NCBI RefSeq assembly: GCF_014207635.1
Contig: NZ_JACHIE010000023.1
Location: forward strand, 1 to 33,166
Direction of reading: 5' to 3'
Origin: Acetobacter lovaniensis
GTDB taxonomy: Bacteria > Pseudomonadota > Alphaproteobacteria > Acetobacterales > Acetobacteraceae
Length of the DNA: 33,166 bases
The notes beneath the pieces are model-generated. The model worked only from the letters and a program-made list of their open reading frames with translations, was not told the DNA's origin and made no database searches. Positions 17,826 to 26,336 of the stretch are shown here, in pieces (within the stretch, counting starts at the first letter, position 1; every line of letters begins with the position of its first letter). The translations under genes were made by a program, and so were the position numbers.

Positions 17826-18377
17826 TTAGGTTTTTTTTATCGGGCTTTGTAAAATTTCCGTGCCCAGCCGCTCCAGCGCCATGCGCAGCGACTCATCACT
17901 CATGTCGGGCAGGGTGCAGGTGGGGGCGGCTCCCCTGCGGGGTGGCAGCCTGCGGCGTGTGCCTGCCGTGGGGTCCTGCACAAAGCGCAGCCGGGCAACC
18001 AGTGGTTCCCCGCACCATGTGTTGATCCGCGCCACAAGCATGTCGCCCTGGTGTTGCAGTTCCATGGCGGCGGGGCCGGTACAGGCCACGGTCAGCGTGG
18101 CCGCGCTCAGTTTGCGCGGGGAGGTAACAGCAGCATGGGCCGGGCCAACAACATCGGCCCAGCGGGCAAACAGCATGGCTCCGGTGGGGGAACGGCGGCG
18201 GAAGGCGGGTGCCGTGACACTGGGGAGCAGCGCCCCCAATGTGCGGGCCTTCATCACACGGCGGGGGGGCTGTGGTGGTGCGTCTTCCTTTGCATGCGTG
18301 CGCGTGGCGGGCTTGCGGGGGGTGCTGGCCTGCCGCGCGGGCGCGCCCGCCTTGCCCGAATGAAGTTCCTTCGCCAT
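17826..18377 (-). CDS. DUF721 / DciA-like protein
   Basis: The ATG at 18377 (183 residues) is chosen because GGAGG lies 7 bases upstream; a longer frame to 18509 would run into mutY. The N-terminus is Lys/Arg/Pro-rich and probably disordered (about residues 1-45). The DUF721 core follows (about 50-135), with FARWADVVGPAHAAVTSPRKL, LTVACTGPAAMELQHQGDMLVARIN and a downstream LRFVQD. DUF721 proteins include DciA, the replicative helicase loader or operator of bacteria without DnaC. A role in DnaB handling is therefore likely from the family but not proven here. It is divergent from mutY with only 10 bases between the start codons. Confidence 0.82.
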   Translation of the reverse strand: MAKELHSGKAGAPARQASTPRKPATRTHAKEDAPPQPPRRVMKARTLGALLPSVTAPAFRRRSPTGAMLFARWADVVGPAHAAVTSPRKLSAATLTVACTGPAAMELQHQGDMLVARINTWCGEPLVARLRFVQDPTAGTRRRLPPRRGAAPTCTLPDMSDESLRMALERLGTEILQSPIKKT

Positions 18378-18387
18378 AACAGCCTCC

Positions 18388-19455
18388 GTGATTACGCCAC
18401 CCGCCCACGCCCTGCTGCACTGGTACGACCGACACCGCCGCACCCTGCCATGGCGGTGCACGGAGGGGGAAGCACCAGACCCGTATCGTGTCTGGTTGAG
18501 CGAGATCATGCTTCAGCAGACAACGGTCAAGGCTGTCGGGCCATATTATCTCAGATTTGTGGAAAGATTTCCAACAGTTCAGGCGCTGGCCAGCGCTCCA
18601 AGGGATGATGTGCTGGCCGCCTGGGCCGGGCTTGGTTACTACTCCCGCGCGCGCAACCTGCATGCCTGCGCACAGGCCGTTGCGGCCCTTGGGGGCTTCC
18701 CCCGCACGGTAGAGGGTTTGCGCGCCCTGCCCGGCATTGGGGCCTACACGGCTGCCGCCGTGGCGGCCATAGCCTTTGGCGTGCCGGTTGTGCCGGTGGA
18801 TGGCAATGTGGAGCGTGTTACTGCGCGCCTGTACAATGTGCAGGACCCGCTGCCTGCTGCCCGTAAAACGCTGGCGCAACTGGCCAGTGGGCTGAATGCG
18901 GATGCCCCGGCCCGTGCCCGGCCGTCCGATTTTGCACAGGCTTTGTTTGATCTGGGGTCTTCTTTGTGTTCCCCCCGCCAGCCTGCGTGCGGGTTATGCC
19001 CGTGGCAGGGTGTGTGCGAGGGGTATGCACAGGGTACGGCGGCCACCTTGCCGCGCAAGGCCCCCAAGGCCGAACGCCCCGTGCGGTATGGTGTGCATTT
19101 TATGGTCATGGACCGGGCCGCGAACGTGCTGCTCCGCAAACGCCCCGAGACAGGTTTGCTGGCCGCCATGACCGAACTGCCCGGCACCGAATGGCGCGCA
19201 ACACCATGGACTGAGGCCGAGGCACTGGCCCATGCCCCCGTTGCCGCGCAGTGGAGCAATGCGGGCGCGGTCAAACACGTGTTTACACATTTTACGCTGA
19301 ACGTGGTTGTGTATGCCGCGCAGGTGGAGCGCTTTTCCAATCAGGATGTGGGGGAAGGGTTTTTGCTGCCTGCGGCACAGACCAAAACCGCATCGCTGCC
19401 ATCAATTATGCAAAAATGTATGTCAACAGGGTACAACTTCCTGCATCGTGCATGA
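18388..19455 (+). CDS. mutY: A/G-specific adenine DNA glycosylase
   Basis: This 355-residue base-excision repair enzyme removes adenine opposite 8-oxoguanine. The start is a GTG at 18388, followed by the usual opening LLHWYDRHRRTLPWR. Catalytic Glu-39 is in EIMLQQTTV and catalytic Asp-138 in VPVDGNVERV. The helix-hairpin-helix is LRALPGIGAYTAAAV. Four Cys (194, 201, 204 and 210; C-x6-C-x2-C-x5-C) bind the [4Fe-4S] cluster. The C-terminal NUDIX-like 8-oxoG recognition domain (about 235-350) includes LLAAMTELPGTEW. No clear ribosome-binding site is seen before the GTG because the region is shared with the divergent dciA-like gene. Confidence 0.95.
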   Translation: MITPPAHALLHWYDRHRRTLPWRCTEGEAPDPYRVWLSEIMLQQTTVKAVGPYYLRFVERFPTVQALASAPRDDVLAAWAGLGYYSRARNLHACAQAVAALGGFPRTVEGLRALPGIGAYTAAAVAAIAFGVPVVPVDGNVERVTARLYNVQDPLPAARKTLAQLASGLNADAPARARPSDFAQALFDLGSSLCSPRQPACGLCPWQGVCEGYAQGTAATLPRKAPKAERPVRYGVHFMVMDRAANVLLRKRPETGLLAAMTELPGTEWRATPWTEAEALAHAPVAAQWSNAGAVKHVFTHFTLNVVVYAAQVERFSNQDVGEGFLLPAAQTKTASLPSIMQKCMSTGYNFLHRA

Positions 19456-19535
19456 AAAGACGGAGTGTTCTGGCGCACCGCACCCGGTAGGGTGGCCCGT
19501 GCGGGTCGGGCCGTAAAAAAGAAAAAAGAGGTTGC

Positions 19536-20576
19536 ATGGTTTTCCACCATATTCCGCCACAGGCCCATCTGCCCGCTCAGGGCCAGCCTCCCTATGGCAG
19601 GCCGGGTGTACTGCTGCTTAACCTTGGCACACCCGAAGGCACGGGGTACCGCGCCGTGCGCCGCTACCTGTCCGAGTTCCTGTCCGACCGCCGGGTGATC
19701 GAGGGCTCGCCCCTGTTCTGGCAGCCTCTGCTTCAGGGCGTTATTCTCACCACCCGCCCCACGCGCAGTGGCCGCGCCTATGCCCGTGTGTGGGATGCCG
19801 AGCGGAATGAAAGCCCGTTGCGCACCTACACCCGCCATCAGGGTGAAAAACTGGCCAGACAGTTCGAGGCCGATGGCGTGCCGGTGGCATGGGGCATGCG
19901 CTATGGCCGCCCCAGTGTGGCGCAGGCGCTCCGCGCGCTTATGGAGCAGGGGTGTGACCGCATTGTGTGCCTGCCCCTGTACCCGCAGTACAGTGCAACC
20001 ACCACGGCCACCGCCAATGACCAGCTCTTCCGGGTGCTGATGAAGCTGCGCAACCAGCCCGCCATCCGCACGGTGCCATCCTTCCCCGATGATCCGGATT
20101 TTATTACCGCCGTAGCCTCCTCCATCCGCGAGGAGCAGATACACGCGGAGCAGCCGTTCCAGATGGTGGTGGCCTCCTTCCACGGGTTGCCGCGCCAGTA
20201 TGTGGACAAGGGCGATTCGTATCTGGCGGAATGTACCCGCACCGTGGCCGCCCTGCGCGCCGAACTGGGGATGGATGAGACCACCCTGCCCATGACCTTT
20301 CAGTCCCGCTTTGGGCCCACCAGATGGCTGGAACCCTACACCGCGCCTTTTATTGCGGGCCTGCCTGCAAAGGGTATTAAGCGTATTGCGGTGGTAACCC
20401 CCTGCTTTATGGCAGACTGCCTGGAAACACTGGATGAAATCGGCCACGAAGTGCGCGAGGAGTTCATGAAGGCGGGCGGCGAGTCCTTTACCCTTGTCCC
20501 CTGCCTGAACGACAGCCCCGCCAGCATCAGCCTGCTGGAAAAACTGGTCCGGCGCGAACTACAGGGCTGGCTGTAG
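19536..20576 (+). CDS. hemH: Ferrochelatase
   Basis: This 346-residue enzyme inserts Fe2+ into protoporphyrin IX, the last step of haem synthesis. The family opening GVLLLNLGTPEG is at about residues 24-35. The metal-site histidine is His-216 in VVASFHGLP, and the second catalytic region is CLETLDEIGHE (Glu-297). LPLYPQYSATTTA and TFQSRFGPTRWLEPYT are further ferrochelatase signatures. AAAGAGG lies a few bases before the ATG. It starts 80 bases after mutY on the same strand and may be co-transcribed. High haem demand suits the cytochrome-rich respiratory chains of acetic acid bacteria. Confidence 0.96.
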   Translation: MVFHHIPPQAHLPAQGQPPYGRPGVLLLNLGTPEGTGYRAVRRYLSEFLSDRRVIEGSPLFWQPLLQGVILTTRPTRSGRAYARVWDAERNESPLRTYTRHQGEKLARQFEADGVPVAWGMRYGRPSVAQALRALMEQGCDRIVCLPLYPQYSATTTATANDQLFRVLMKLRNQPAIRTVPSFPDDPDFITAVASSIREEQIHAEQPFQMVVASFHGLPRQYVDKGDSYLAECTRTVAALRAELGMDETTLPMTFQSRFGPTRWLEPYTAPFIAGLPAKGIKRIAVVTPCFMADCLETLDEIGHEVREEFMKAGGESFTLVPCLNDSPASISLLEKLVRRELQGWL

Positions 20577-20680
20577 TGTGGGTTTGCCCCGCGCCCCCGC
20601 AGAGCTGGGGTGTGGTGGTTTTCGGGGCTAGCCGTGCGGGTTCTCTGCGCGGGCCAGCCGCGCAGGTGGGGGCTTCCGCG

Positions 20681-21655
20681 TTATGGTGCGGCGCGTGGGG
20701 GTTTGGGGCGCGGCAGAGGGGTCTTGTCGGGGAACAGGCAGCTCTGCTCTGCCGTGCATCGCCAGCACTCGGGCTTGCGCGCCTTGCACACGTACCGTCC
20801 TTGCAGAATAAGCCAGTGGTGGGAGTCGCGCACCATGGGGAGCGGGATACGCGCTTCCAGTTTTTTTTCCACCGCCTCTACCGTGCGGCCACGGCCAAGG
20901 CCCGAGCGGTTGGCCAGCCGGAACACATGTGTATCCACGGGTACTGTGGGTTGGTTAAAGGCCACATTCAGCACCACATTAGCGGTTTTACGGCCAACAC
21001 CGGCCAGTTTTTCCAGCGCCTCCCGCGTGTGGGGGATCTGCCCATCGTGCTCGGCCAGCAACTGGCGGGAAAGTTCCACAACGTTTTTGGCCTTGTTGCG
21101 CCATAGCCCGATGGTGCGGATCAACTGGCCCACCTGCTCGTCCCCCAGTGCGGCCATGGCCTGCGGGGTGGGGGCTGCGGCAAACAGGGCCGGGGTTACG
21201 CGATTGACCGAGGCATCGGTCGCCTGAGCAGACAGCACAACAGCCACCAGCAGTGTAAAGGGTGTGGTGTAGTGCAACTCCGTCTGGGCATCGGGCCATG
21301 CGCGGGACAGGTCGGTAAGGAACTGCTGGACCTCCACCTTTGTCATGTCCCGCAAGGCGGTCTGGGGCGCAGGCAGGGCTTTGGGGCTGGCGGCTTTGGC
21401 ACGGGGTTTGGCTGTGGTCCCGGGGGCCGGTTTGCGGGTACGCGGGGTGCTGGCCGGTTTTGCCGTGCGCCTGCCGCTGGCCTGTGGCGCCAGTGAGGCC
21501 GGTGTCGGAGTGCCTTCTGCCGGTGCAGGTTCCAGTACATGGCCCGGCAGAGGGGCATTCTGCCCGGCGGCACGTTGCACGGGGGCATCCTGTTTTGGGG
21601 CTGGCTGTGTGCTGGCCCTGTTATGGGTGGTCTTGCGGGGGGCTTTGGGGGGCAT
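20681..21655 (-). CDS. nth: Endonuclease III with long N-terminal extension
   Basis: This is a 324-residue bifunctional DNA glycosylase/AP lyase for oxidised pyrimidines. The catalytic domain starts near Met-104 and aligns by eye with the start of E. coli Nth. It contains AVVLSAQATDASVN, the helix-hairpin-helix LAGVGRKTANVVL with Lys-223, and Asp-241 in PVDTHVFRLANR, 18 residues later as in E. coli (Lys-120, Asp-138). The [4Fe-4S] cysteines are in CKARKPECWRCTAEQSC. The first 103 residues are Ala/Pro/Lys/Arg-rich low complexity. Neither the ATG at 21655 nor the internal one at 21346 has a clear ribosome-binding site, so the true start is open. Confidence 0.93.
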   Translation of the reverse strand: MPPKAPRKTTHNRASTQPAPKQDAPVQRAAGQNAPLPGHVLEPAPAEGTPTPASLAPQASGRRTAKPASTPRTRKPAPGTTAKPRAKAASPKALPAPQTALRDMTKVEVQQFLTDLSRAWPDAQTELHYTTPFTLLVAVVLSAQATDASVNRVTPALFAAAPTPQAMAALGDEQVGQLIRTIGLWRNKAKNVVELSRQLLAEHDGQIPHTREALEKLAGVGRKTANVVLNVAFNQPTVPVDTHVFRLANRSGLGRGRTVEAVEKKLEARIPLPMVRDSHHWLILQGRYVCKARKPECWRCTAEQSCLFPDKTPLPRPKPPRAAP

Positions 21656-21793
21656 GGGGCTGCTTGTTGCAAATGGGCTGGGATGGTCATTTTTCCAGCC
21701 GTAGCGGGTTTGCGCAATATCGCGCCATCACGCTACAGGCTAAACATCTGCGCTGTTGACGTGGGTGCACACGCTTTTTTCGGGTTTTGGGTC

Positions 21794-23587
21794 ATGGTTA
21801 CTTCTGCTTCCAGCACAGCCTCTGCCGCGCGCAAAACGTCTTTGTTTGTGGATGTGCTGGGCTTTGTCATGCGCCTGTGGCTGGCTTTTCCCCAGCCGCT
21901 GGCGGTGACCGTGGGCACGGTGCTGCTGGCTACGCTGGCCGATGTGCTCATGCCCCTTGCCGCAGGGCGGCTTGTGGCTGATGTGGCCGAACCCGCCAGC
22001 CAGTCCACCCGGCTGGAAGACGCTCTGTGGATGCTGGCAGCCCTTGCCGCCTGCGGGTTTGGCAGCGTGCTGGCCAAACGCTGCGCCTATCTGGGCATTA
22101 CGCGGCTGACCACGCGGGTCATGCAGAAAATCGGCACGGAATCGTTTGCGCATGTGCAGCGCCTGAGCACCGACTGGCACGCCAACACCTTTGCAGGCTC
22201 CACGGTCAGGCGGCTCACCCGTGGGATGTGGGCGGTGGACATGCTGGACGACACGCTCCTGCTCATGCTGCTGCCCGAGTTCTGCCTGCTGGTGCTGACA
22301 ACCCTTGTGCTGGGCTGGCACTGGCCTGCCATGGGGGTGCTGCTTGGTGTTCTGTCGGTGCTGTTTGTGGCGCTGTCCTGCACCTTGACGCTGTATTATG
22401 TGGCGCCTTCGGCACAGGCCGCCAATGCGGGGGACAGCAAGGTCGGCGCAGCCCTTGCCGATGCAATGACCTGCAACGCCGTGGTCAAGGCATTCGGGGC
22501 CGAAACGCGGGAGGAAGCCCATCTGGCCCGGATACTGGACCAGTGGCGCACCGCAACCGCCCGGATGTGGATACGCGGCACGGATAGCGCCAATATTCAG
22601 GCCGCGGCCGTGGTGGTCATGCGCCTGTCTCTGGCGGCTGCGGCTATCTGGCTGTGGTGCAAGGGCCGGGCAGGGCCGGGGGATGTGGCCTATGTGCTGA
22701 CCATGACCTTTCTGGTGCAGGGCTACCTGCGGGAGATCGGGCAGCAGGTTTCCGTTGTGCAACGTTCGGTGAACGAGATGGAAGAACTGCTTCTGCTCTG
22801 GCGCACCCCCGCAGGGGTGGCAGACCCCGCACAGCCGGTTACGCTGCATGTGACATATGGGGAAATCGCGTTCGAACATGTGACATTCCAGTATCCGGGG
22901 CAGCAGACACCCCTTTTTACCGACCTGTCAGTGCATATTGCACCGGGGAGCCGGGTGGGTCTGGTCGGGCCTTCGGGGTCGGGGAAGTCCACATTTACCA
23001 AGCTGCTTTTGCGGTTATATGCTCAAAATAGCGGCCGTGTGCTGGTTGATGGTGTGGATACGCAGAGCGTGCGTCAGGCCGACCTGCGCCGCCAGATTGC
23101 CCTTGTGCCGCAGGAGCCTGTTCTGTTCCATCGCTCGCTGGCCGAGAATATTGCCTATGGCAGGCCGGATGCCACGCCTGAACAGATTGTGCAGGCAGCC
23201 CGTCTGGCCAATGCGGCAGATTTTATAGAGCGACTGCCCGAAGGCTACGCAACTCTGGTGGGTGAGCGGGGCATCAAGCTTTCAGGCGGGGAGCGCCAGC
23301 GTGTGGCCATAGCCCGCGCCTTTTTGGCCGATGCCCGCATTCTGGTGCTGGATGAAGCCACGGCCAGTCTGGACTCCGCATCCGAAGCTCTGGTGCAGGA
23401 GGCCATGGAACGGCTGATGGAAGGCCGCACGGTGCTGATTGTAGCACACCGCCTTTCCACCGTTGTAGGGTTGGACCGCATACTCGTATTTGAACACGGC
23501 CAGATTGTGGAGGACGGCACCCATGCGCAACTGGTCCAGCAGGAGGGCGGGCTGTACCAGCGGCTCTATAACCTGCAAAGCCTGTAG
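21794..23587 (+). CDS. MsbA-like ABC exporter, fused permease and ATPase
   Basis: I use the ATG at 21794 (597 residues); the frame is open to 21539, but those extra residues overlap nth antisense and look non-coding. The N-terminal six-helix transmembrane domain (about residues 20-325) is of the type I exporter class. The nucleotide-binding domain has Walker A GPSGSGKST with Lys-398, Q-loop VPQEPVLF, signature LSGGERQRVAIARAF, Walker B ILVLDEATASLD and H-loop VAHRLST. One half-transporter per gene implies a homodimer. The substrate could be a lipid, drug or peptide. It is divergent from nth and 37 bases upstream of the converging PAP2 gene. Confidence 0.92.
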   Translation: MVTSASSTASAARKTSLFVDVLGFVMRLWLAFPQPLAVTVGTVLLATLADVLMPLAAGRLVADVAEPASQSTRLEDALWMLAALAACGFGSVLAKRCAYLGITRLTTRVMQKIGTESFAHVQRLSTDWHANTFAGSTVRRLTRGMWAVDMLDDTLLLMLLPEFCLLVLTTLVLGWHWPAMGVLLGVLSVLFVALSCTLTLYYVAPSAQAANAGDSKVGAALADAMTCNAVVKAFGAETREEAHLARILDQWRTATARMWIRGTDSANIQAAAVVVMRLSLAAAAIWLWCKGRAGPGDVAYVLTMTFLVQGYLREIGQQVSVVQRSVNEMEELLLLWRTPAGVADPAQPVTLHVTYGEIAFEHVTFQYPGQQTPLFTDLSVHIAPGSRVGLVGPSGSGKSTFTKLLLRLYAQNSGRVLVDGVDTQSVRQADLRRQIALVPQEPVLFHRSLAENIAYGRPDATPEQIVQAARLANAADFIERLPEGYATLVGERGIKLSGGERQRVAIARAFLADARILVLDEATASLDSASEALVQEAMERLMEGRTVLIVAHRLSTVVGLDRILVFEHGQIVEDGTHAQLVQQEGGLYQRLYNLQSL

Positions 23588-23624
23588 GATTAAAAACCGG
23601 ATGGCATGAGGTGTGCTCGTAATT

Positions 23625-24464
23625 TCAGGCGAGTTTATTAGCTAGAGGAATAGCCATACAGGCCACAAGGGCGCCACTGAGGATATCCATCAGATAATGC
23701 CCACCTATGGGAATGGTGGATATGGCCATAATGCAATTTACGACTGCAAAAGGGTAAAAGCTGCGTAAGCCACGGTTATAATAAGTAAAAATAATGGCAA
23801 GAACAATATGGTAAGATGGAAAACTATACAGGCCTTCCATGTGGTCGAGTGAGAATGTATGGGGTGCCACGCTGTCTCTAAGTGCCAGAAAAGTATACAC
23901 ATACTCACTTCCCGGTACATCTTTGCTGTAATATCCGAATGCATAAAATGGCCCGAGTGATGGATAGGCCATAACAATAAAACTAGAAATAAAGATAGAT
24001 AAAATGGCAGATAATAGCATTCTCTTATTTCTTATCTGGTCTCCATAAAAAGAAAATATAAGAATGTTGATAACAATCTGAACAAGAAGGGTGCCGTAAA
24101 ACAGGGCAAGAAAATTATATAAAATGGAATGAGACCGTACAAAATCAAAAAAGACGGTCCAGTTAAATCCTGCAAGGCGGTCCAGAGTGATTAGGGTTTT
24201 ATCGATTGTTGGCCATCCTACCGTGCAAACAAGGTAGGTCTGGATGGATCCCAATAAGGAAAAAAGAATCCACGCCTGAACATAAAGAATAGCTTCTACA
24301 ATAATTTTGCTAGGCCGCAGAAAGGAATAAAAAATTGCGATGGGAGCAGAAACAAGACCAATAAGAAAAGGTCTTGCAAAGCCGGTAAAATGAAGCCCGG
24401 CAAAGTGGCAGCCTACAATATCTGTCAGCGCCATGACCAGAATAAGGAATGGAACAAGAAACAT
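23625..24464 (-). CDS. PAP2-family integral membrane phosphatase/transferase
   Basis: This 279-residue protein has about six hydrophobic helices. Two segments identify the PAP2 superfamily, nearest the Aur1/inositolphosphotransferase-like branch: FPSYHIVLAI (His in the second motif) and GGHYLMDILSGALVA (third motif, H-x3-D). Such enzymes handle phospholipid or polyprenyl-phosphate head groups at the membrane surface. The base composition is strikingly AT-rich against its GC-rich neighbours, with many AAA, ATA and TTT codons. The gene sits just downstream of the 3' end of tRNA-Ser(GCU). Both facts point to horizontal acquisition. Confidence 0.82.
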   Translation of the reverse strand: MFLVPFLILVMALTDIVGCHFAGLHFTGFARPFLIGLVSAPIAIFYSFLRPSKIIVEAILYVQAWILFSLLGSIQTYLVCTVGWPTIDKTLITLDRLAGFNWTVFFDFVRSHSILYNFLALFYGTLLVQIVINILIFSFYGDQIRNKRMLLSAILSIFISSFIVMAYPSLGPFYAFGYYSKDVPGSEYVYTFLALRDSVAPHTFSLDHMEGLYSFPSYHIVLAIIFTYYNRGLRSFYPFAVVNCIMAISTIPIGGHYLMDILSGALVACMAIPLANKLA

Positions 24465-24551
24465 TCAGAATCTAAACTATGCCGTTGTGTTACAGTCTAG
24501 CCTGAATGGCATAAAAAGACCGGAGCCTACAGGTCGCAGGCCAGAAAAATC

Positions 24552-24584
24552 CAATGTATCAGGCCGACCTGCGGGCATACATTG
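24552..24584. repeat. Inverted repeat upstream of the PAP2 gene
   Basis: CAATGTAT (24552-24559) and ATACATTG (24577-24584) are perfect reverse complements around a 17-base GC-rich centre. They lie about 90 bases upstream of the PAP2 start codon, between it and tRNA-Ser. This could be a protein-binding site or a mobile-element scar. Confidence 0.4.
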
Positions 24585-24638
24585 TCGTTGCCGCCCAATA
24601 CGGACAGGTGCCAAGCAAGGCCACATGTTTATGTGCAG

Positions 24639-24654
24639 GCAGCAACGTTGCTGC
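24639..24654. repeat. Perfect 16-base palindrome downstream of tRNA-Ser
   Basis: GCAGCAACGTTGCTGC is fully self-complementary, without a loop. It lies 28 bases beyond the 3' end of tRNA-Ser(GCU). An AT-rich run separates it from the tRNA. It could help end tRNA transcription or be part of an attachment site; it lacks the T-run of a standard terminator. Confidence 0.4.
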
Positions 24655-24681
24655 AGAATAAATAAAATTTTTGGAAGGCTT

Positions 24682-24774
24682 TGGCGGAGGGGATGGGATT
24701 CGAACCCACGATACGACTTGACATCGTATAACGGTTTAGCAAACCGCCGCCTTCAGCCTCTCGGCCACCCCTCC
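24682..24774 (-). tRNA. tRNA-Ser(GCU)
   Basis: A 93-nt class II tRNA with a long variable arm. The acceptor stem is GGAGGGG/CCCCTCC, the discriminator G, and CCA is encoded. The anticodon stem-loop is GCGGTTTGCTAAACCG-like with anticodon GCT, reading AGC/AGU. The variable arm ATACGATGTCAAGTCGTAT forms a clear hairpin, and the T arm contains GGGTTCGAATCCC. It lies on the same strand as gatB, about 110 bases downstream of its stop. Confidence 0.95.
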
Positions 24775-24813
24775 GCCGAAGAGTGCAGACACGACGTTTG
24801 CATCGCTGCTTTT

Positions 24814-24844
24814 AGGGGGTTTGGCGCGTTCCGTCAAACCCCCT
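24814..24844 (-). terminator. Strong hairpin between gatB and tRNA-Ser
   Basis: AGGGGGTTTG (24814-24823) and CAAACCCCCT (24835-24844) form a perfect 10-bp stem with an 11-base loop, about 40 bases after the gatB stop. There is no T-run on the minus strand, so this may end the gat operon with Rho help or mark an RNA-processing point before the tRNA. Confidence 0.5.
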
Positions 24845-24881
24845 GATGCGTAATTTGGTGTTATTTTTTATCAGGTCGTTT

Positions 24882-26336
24882 TTACGCGTCCAGATGGGTC
24901 TTCAGGGCTTCGTTCACCATGGCCGGGTTGGCCTTGCCCTTGGTTTCCTTCATGACCTGCCCCACAAAAAAGCCGAACAGCTTGTCTTTGCCGGAGCGGT
25001 ATTCGGCCAGTTTATCAGGGTGTTTTTCCAGCACGGCGGTAATGGCCGCATCAATCGCACCCGTATCGGTAACCTGCCGCAGGCCCTTCTTTTCCACGAT
25101 GGCATCGGGGCTTTCACCCGTCTCCACCATGTCTTCAAAGACCTCCTTGGCAATTTTGCCGTTAATGGTCTTGTCCGCAATCAGGTCCAGCATCTTGCCC
25201 AGTGCATCAGCACTGACCGGGCTGGTCTCAATCGTTTTGCTGGTGCGGTTGAGGGCGGCAAACAGGTCGCCCATAACCCACGTAGCTGCCAGCTTGCCGT
25301 CCCGCCCACGGGCAACGGCCTCGTAATAGTCGGCTACGGCCTGCTCGGCTATCAGCACCCCGGCATCGTAAAAGGCAATGCCGTATTCGGCCTGAAAGCG
25401 CGCGCGTTTGGCATCGGGCAGTTCGGGCAGTCTGGTGGCCAGTTCGTCCACCCATGCCTGTTCCAGCACCAGCGGCAGCAGGTCGGGGTCGGGGAAGTAG
25501 CGGTAGTCATGCGCATCTTCCTTGGAGCGCATGGTCCGGGTTTCGCCCCGGCCGGGGTCGAACAGGCGGGTTTCCTGGTCCACCTCGCCCCCGTTTTCCC
25601 AGATTTCCACCTGGCGGGCGGCTTCCACCTCAATGGCCTGCATGACAAAGCGGATGGAGTTGACGTTCTTGATCTCGCAGCGCGTGCGGAAGGGTTCCCC
25701 CGCCTTGCGGACCGATACGTTGACGTCAGCACGCATGGAGCCTTCTTCCATGTTGCCATCGCAGGTGCCGAGGTAACGCAGGATCTGGCGCAGCTTGCGC
25801 AGGTAGGCCCCGGCTTCTTCGGGCTCACGGATGTCAGGCTCGCTCACGATTTCCATCAGCGCCACGCCGGAGCGGTTAAGGTCCACAAAGGACTTTGTGG
25901 GGTCCTGATCGTGCAGCAGCTTACCCGCATCCTGCTCAAGGTGCAGGCGGGTAATACCAATTTCGCGCACATCCCCGTTTTGCAGTTCGATGCTGATGGT
26001 GCCCTTGCCCACAATGGGGTGCTCGAACTGGCTGATCTGGTAGCCCTGCGGCAGATCGGCGTAGAAGTAGTTCTTGCGGTCAAACCGGCTGAACAGGTTG
26101 ATCTGCGCGTTAAGTCCCAGCCCTGTGCGAATGGCCTGCGCCACACATTCGTGGTTGATGACGGGCAGCATGCCGGGGAATGCGGCATCCACCAGACTGA
26201 CCTGTGTGTTGGGGTCCCCCCCAAAGGTGGTGGATGCACCCGAGAACAGCTTGGAATGGCTGATAACCTGTGCGTGGACTTCCAGCCCGACCACAATTTC
26301 CCACGTGCCGGTGCGGCCTTCAATCGTGTAGCTCAT
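24882..26336 (-). CDS. gatB: Asp/Glu-tRNA amidotransferase subunit B
   Basis: This 484-residue subunit of GatCAB phosphorylates mis-acylated Glu-tRNA-Gln or Asp-tRNA-Asn so that it can be amidated. Signatures include [13 protein letters not shown] at the start, [27 protein letters not shown] and the metal/ATP region [15 protein letters not shown]. The C-terminal helical YqeY-like tail (about residues 330-484) contacts tRNA and ends in [15 protein letters not shown]. Its ATG overlaps the gatA stop by four bases. The full gatC-gatA-gatB order suggests that the organism lacks GlnRS, AsnRS or both, but those genes are outside the window. Confidence 0.97.
   Translation of the reverse strand: MSYTIEGRTGTWEIVVGLEVHAQVISHSKLFSGASTTFGGDPNTQVSLVDAAFPGMLPVINHECVAQAIRTGLGLNAQINLFSRFDRKNYFYADLPQGYQISQFEHPIVGKGTISIELQNGDVREIGITRLHLEQDAGKLLHDQDPTKSFVDLNRSGVALMEIVSEPDIREPEEAGAYLRKLRQILRYLGTCDGNMEEGSMRADVNVSVRKAGEPFRTRCEIKNVNSIRFVMQAIEVEAARQVEIWENGGEVDQETRLFDPGRGETRTMRSKEDAHDYRYFPDPDLLPLVLEQAWVDELATRLPELPDAKRARFQAEYGIAFYDAGVLIAEQAVADYYEAVARGRDGKLAATWVMGDLFAALNRTSKTIETSPVSADALGKMLDLIADKTINGKIAKEVFEDMVETGESPDAIVEKKGLRQVTDTGAIDAAITAVLEKHPDKLAEYRSGKDKLFGFFVGQVMKETKGKANPAMVNEALKTHLDA

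Noticed and set aside
21539..21793. N-terminal extension of the ABC exporter
   Set aside because: It overlaps the nth extension antisense and reads as Gly/Cys/Trp-rich non-coding sequence; membrane domain signals begin after 21794.
24696..24710. Match of tRNA-Ser T-arm sequence to the tRNA-Arg T arm, as possible attachment repeats
   Set aside because: GATTCGAACCCACG is shared because all T arms are similar; it is not evidence of integration.
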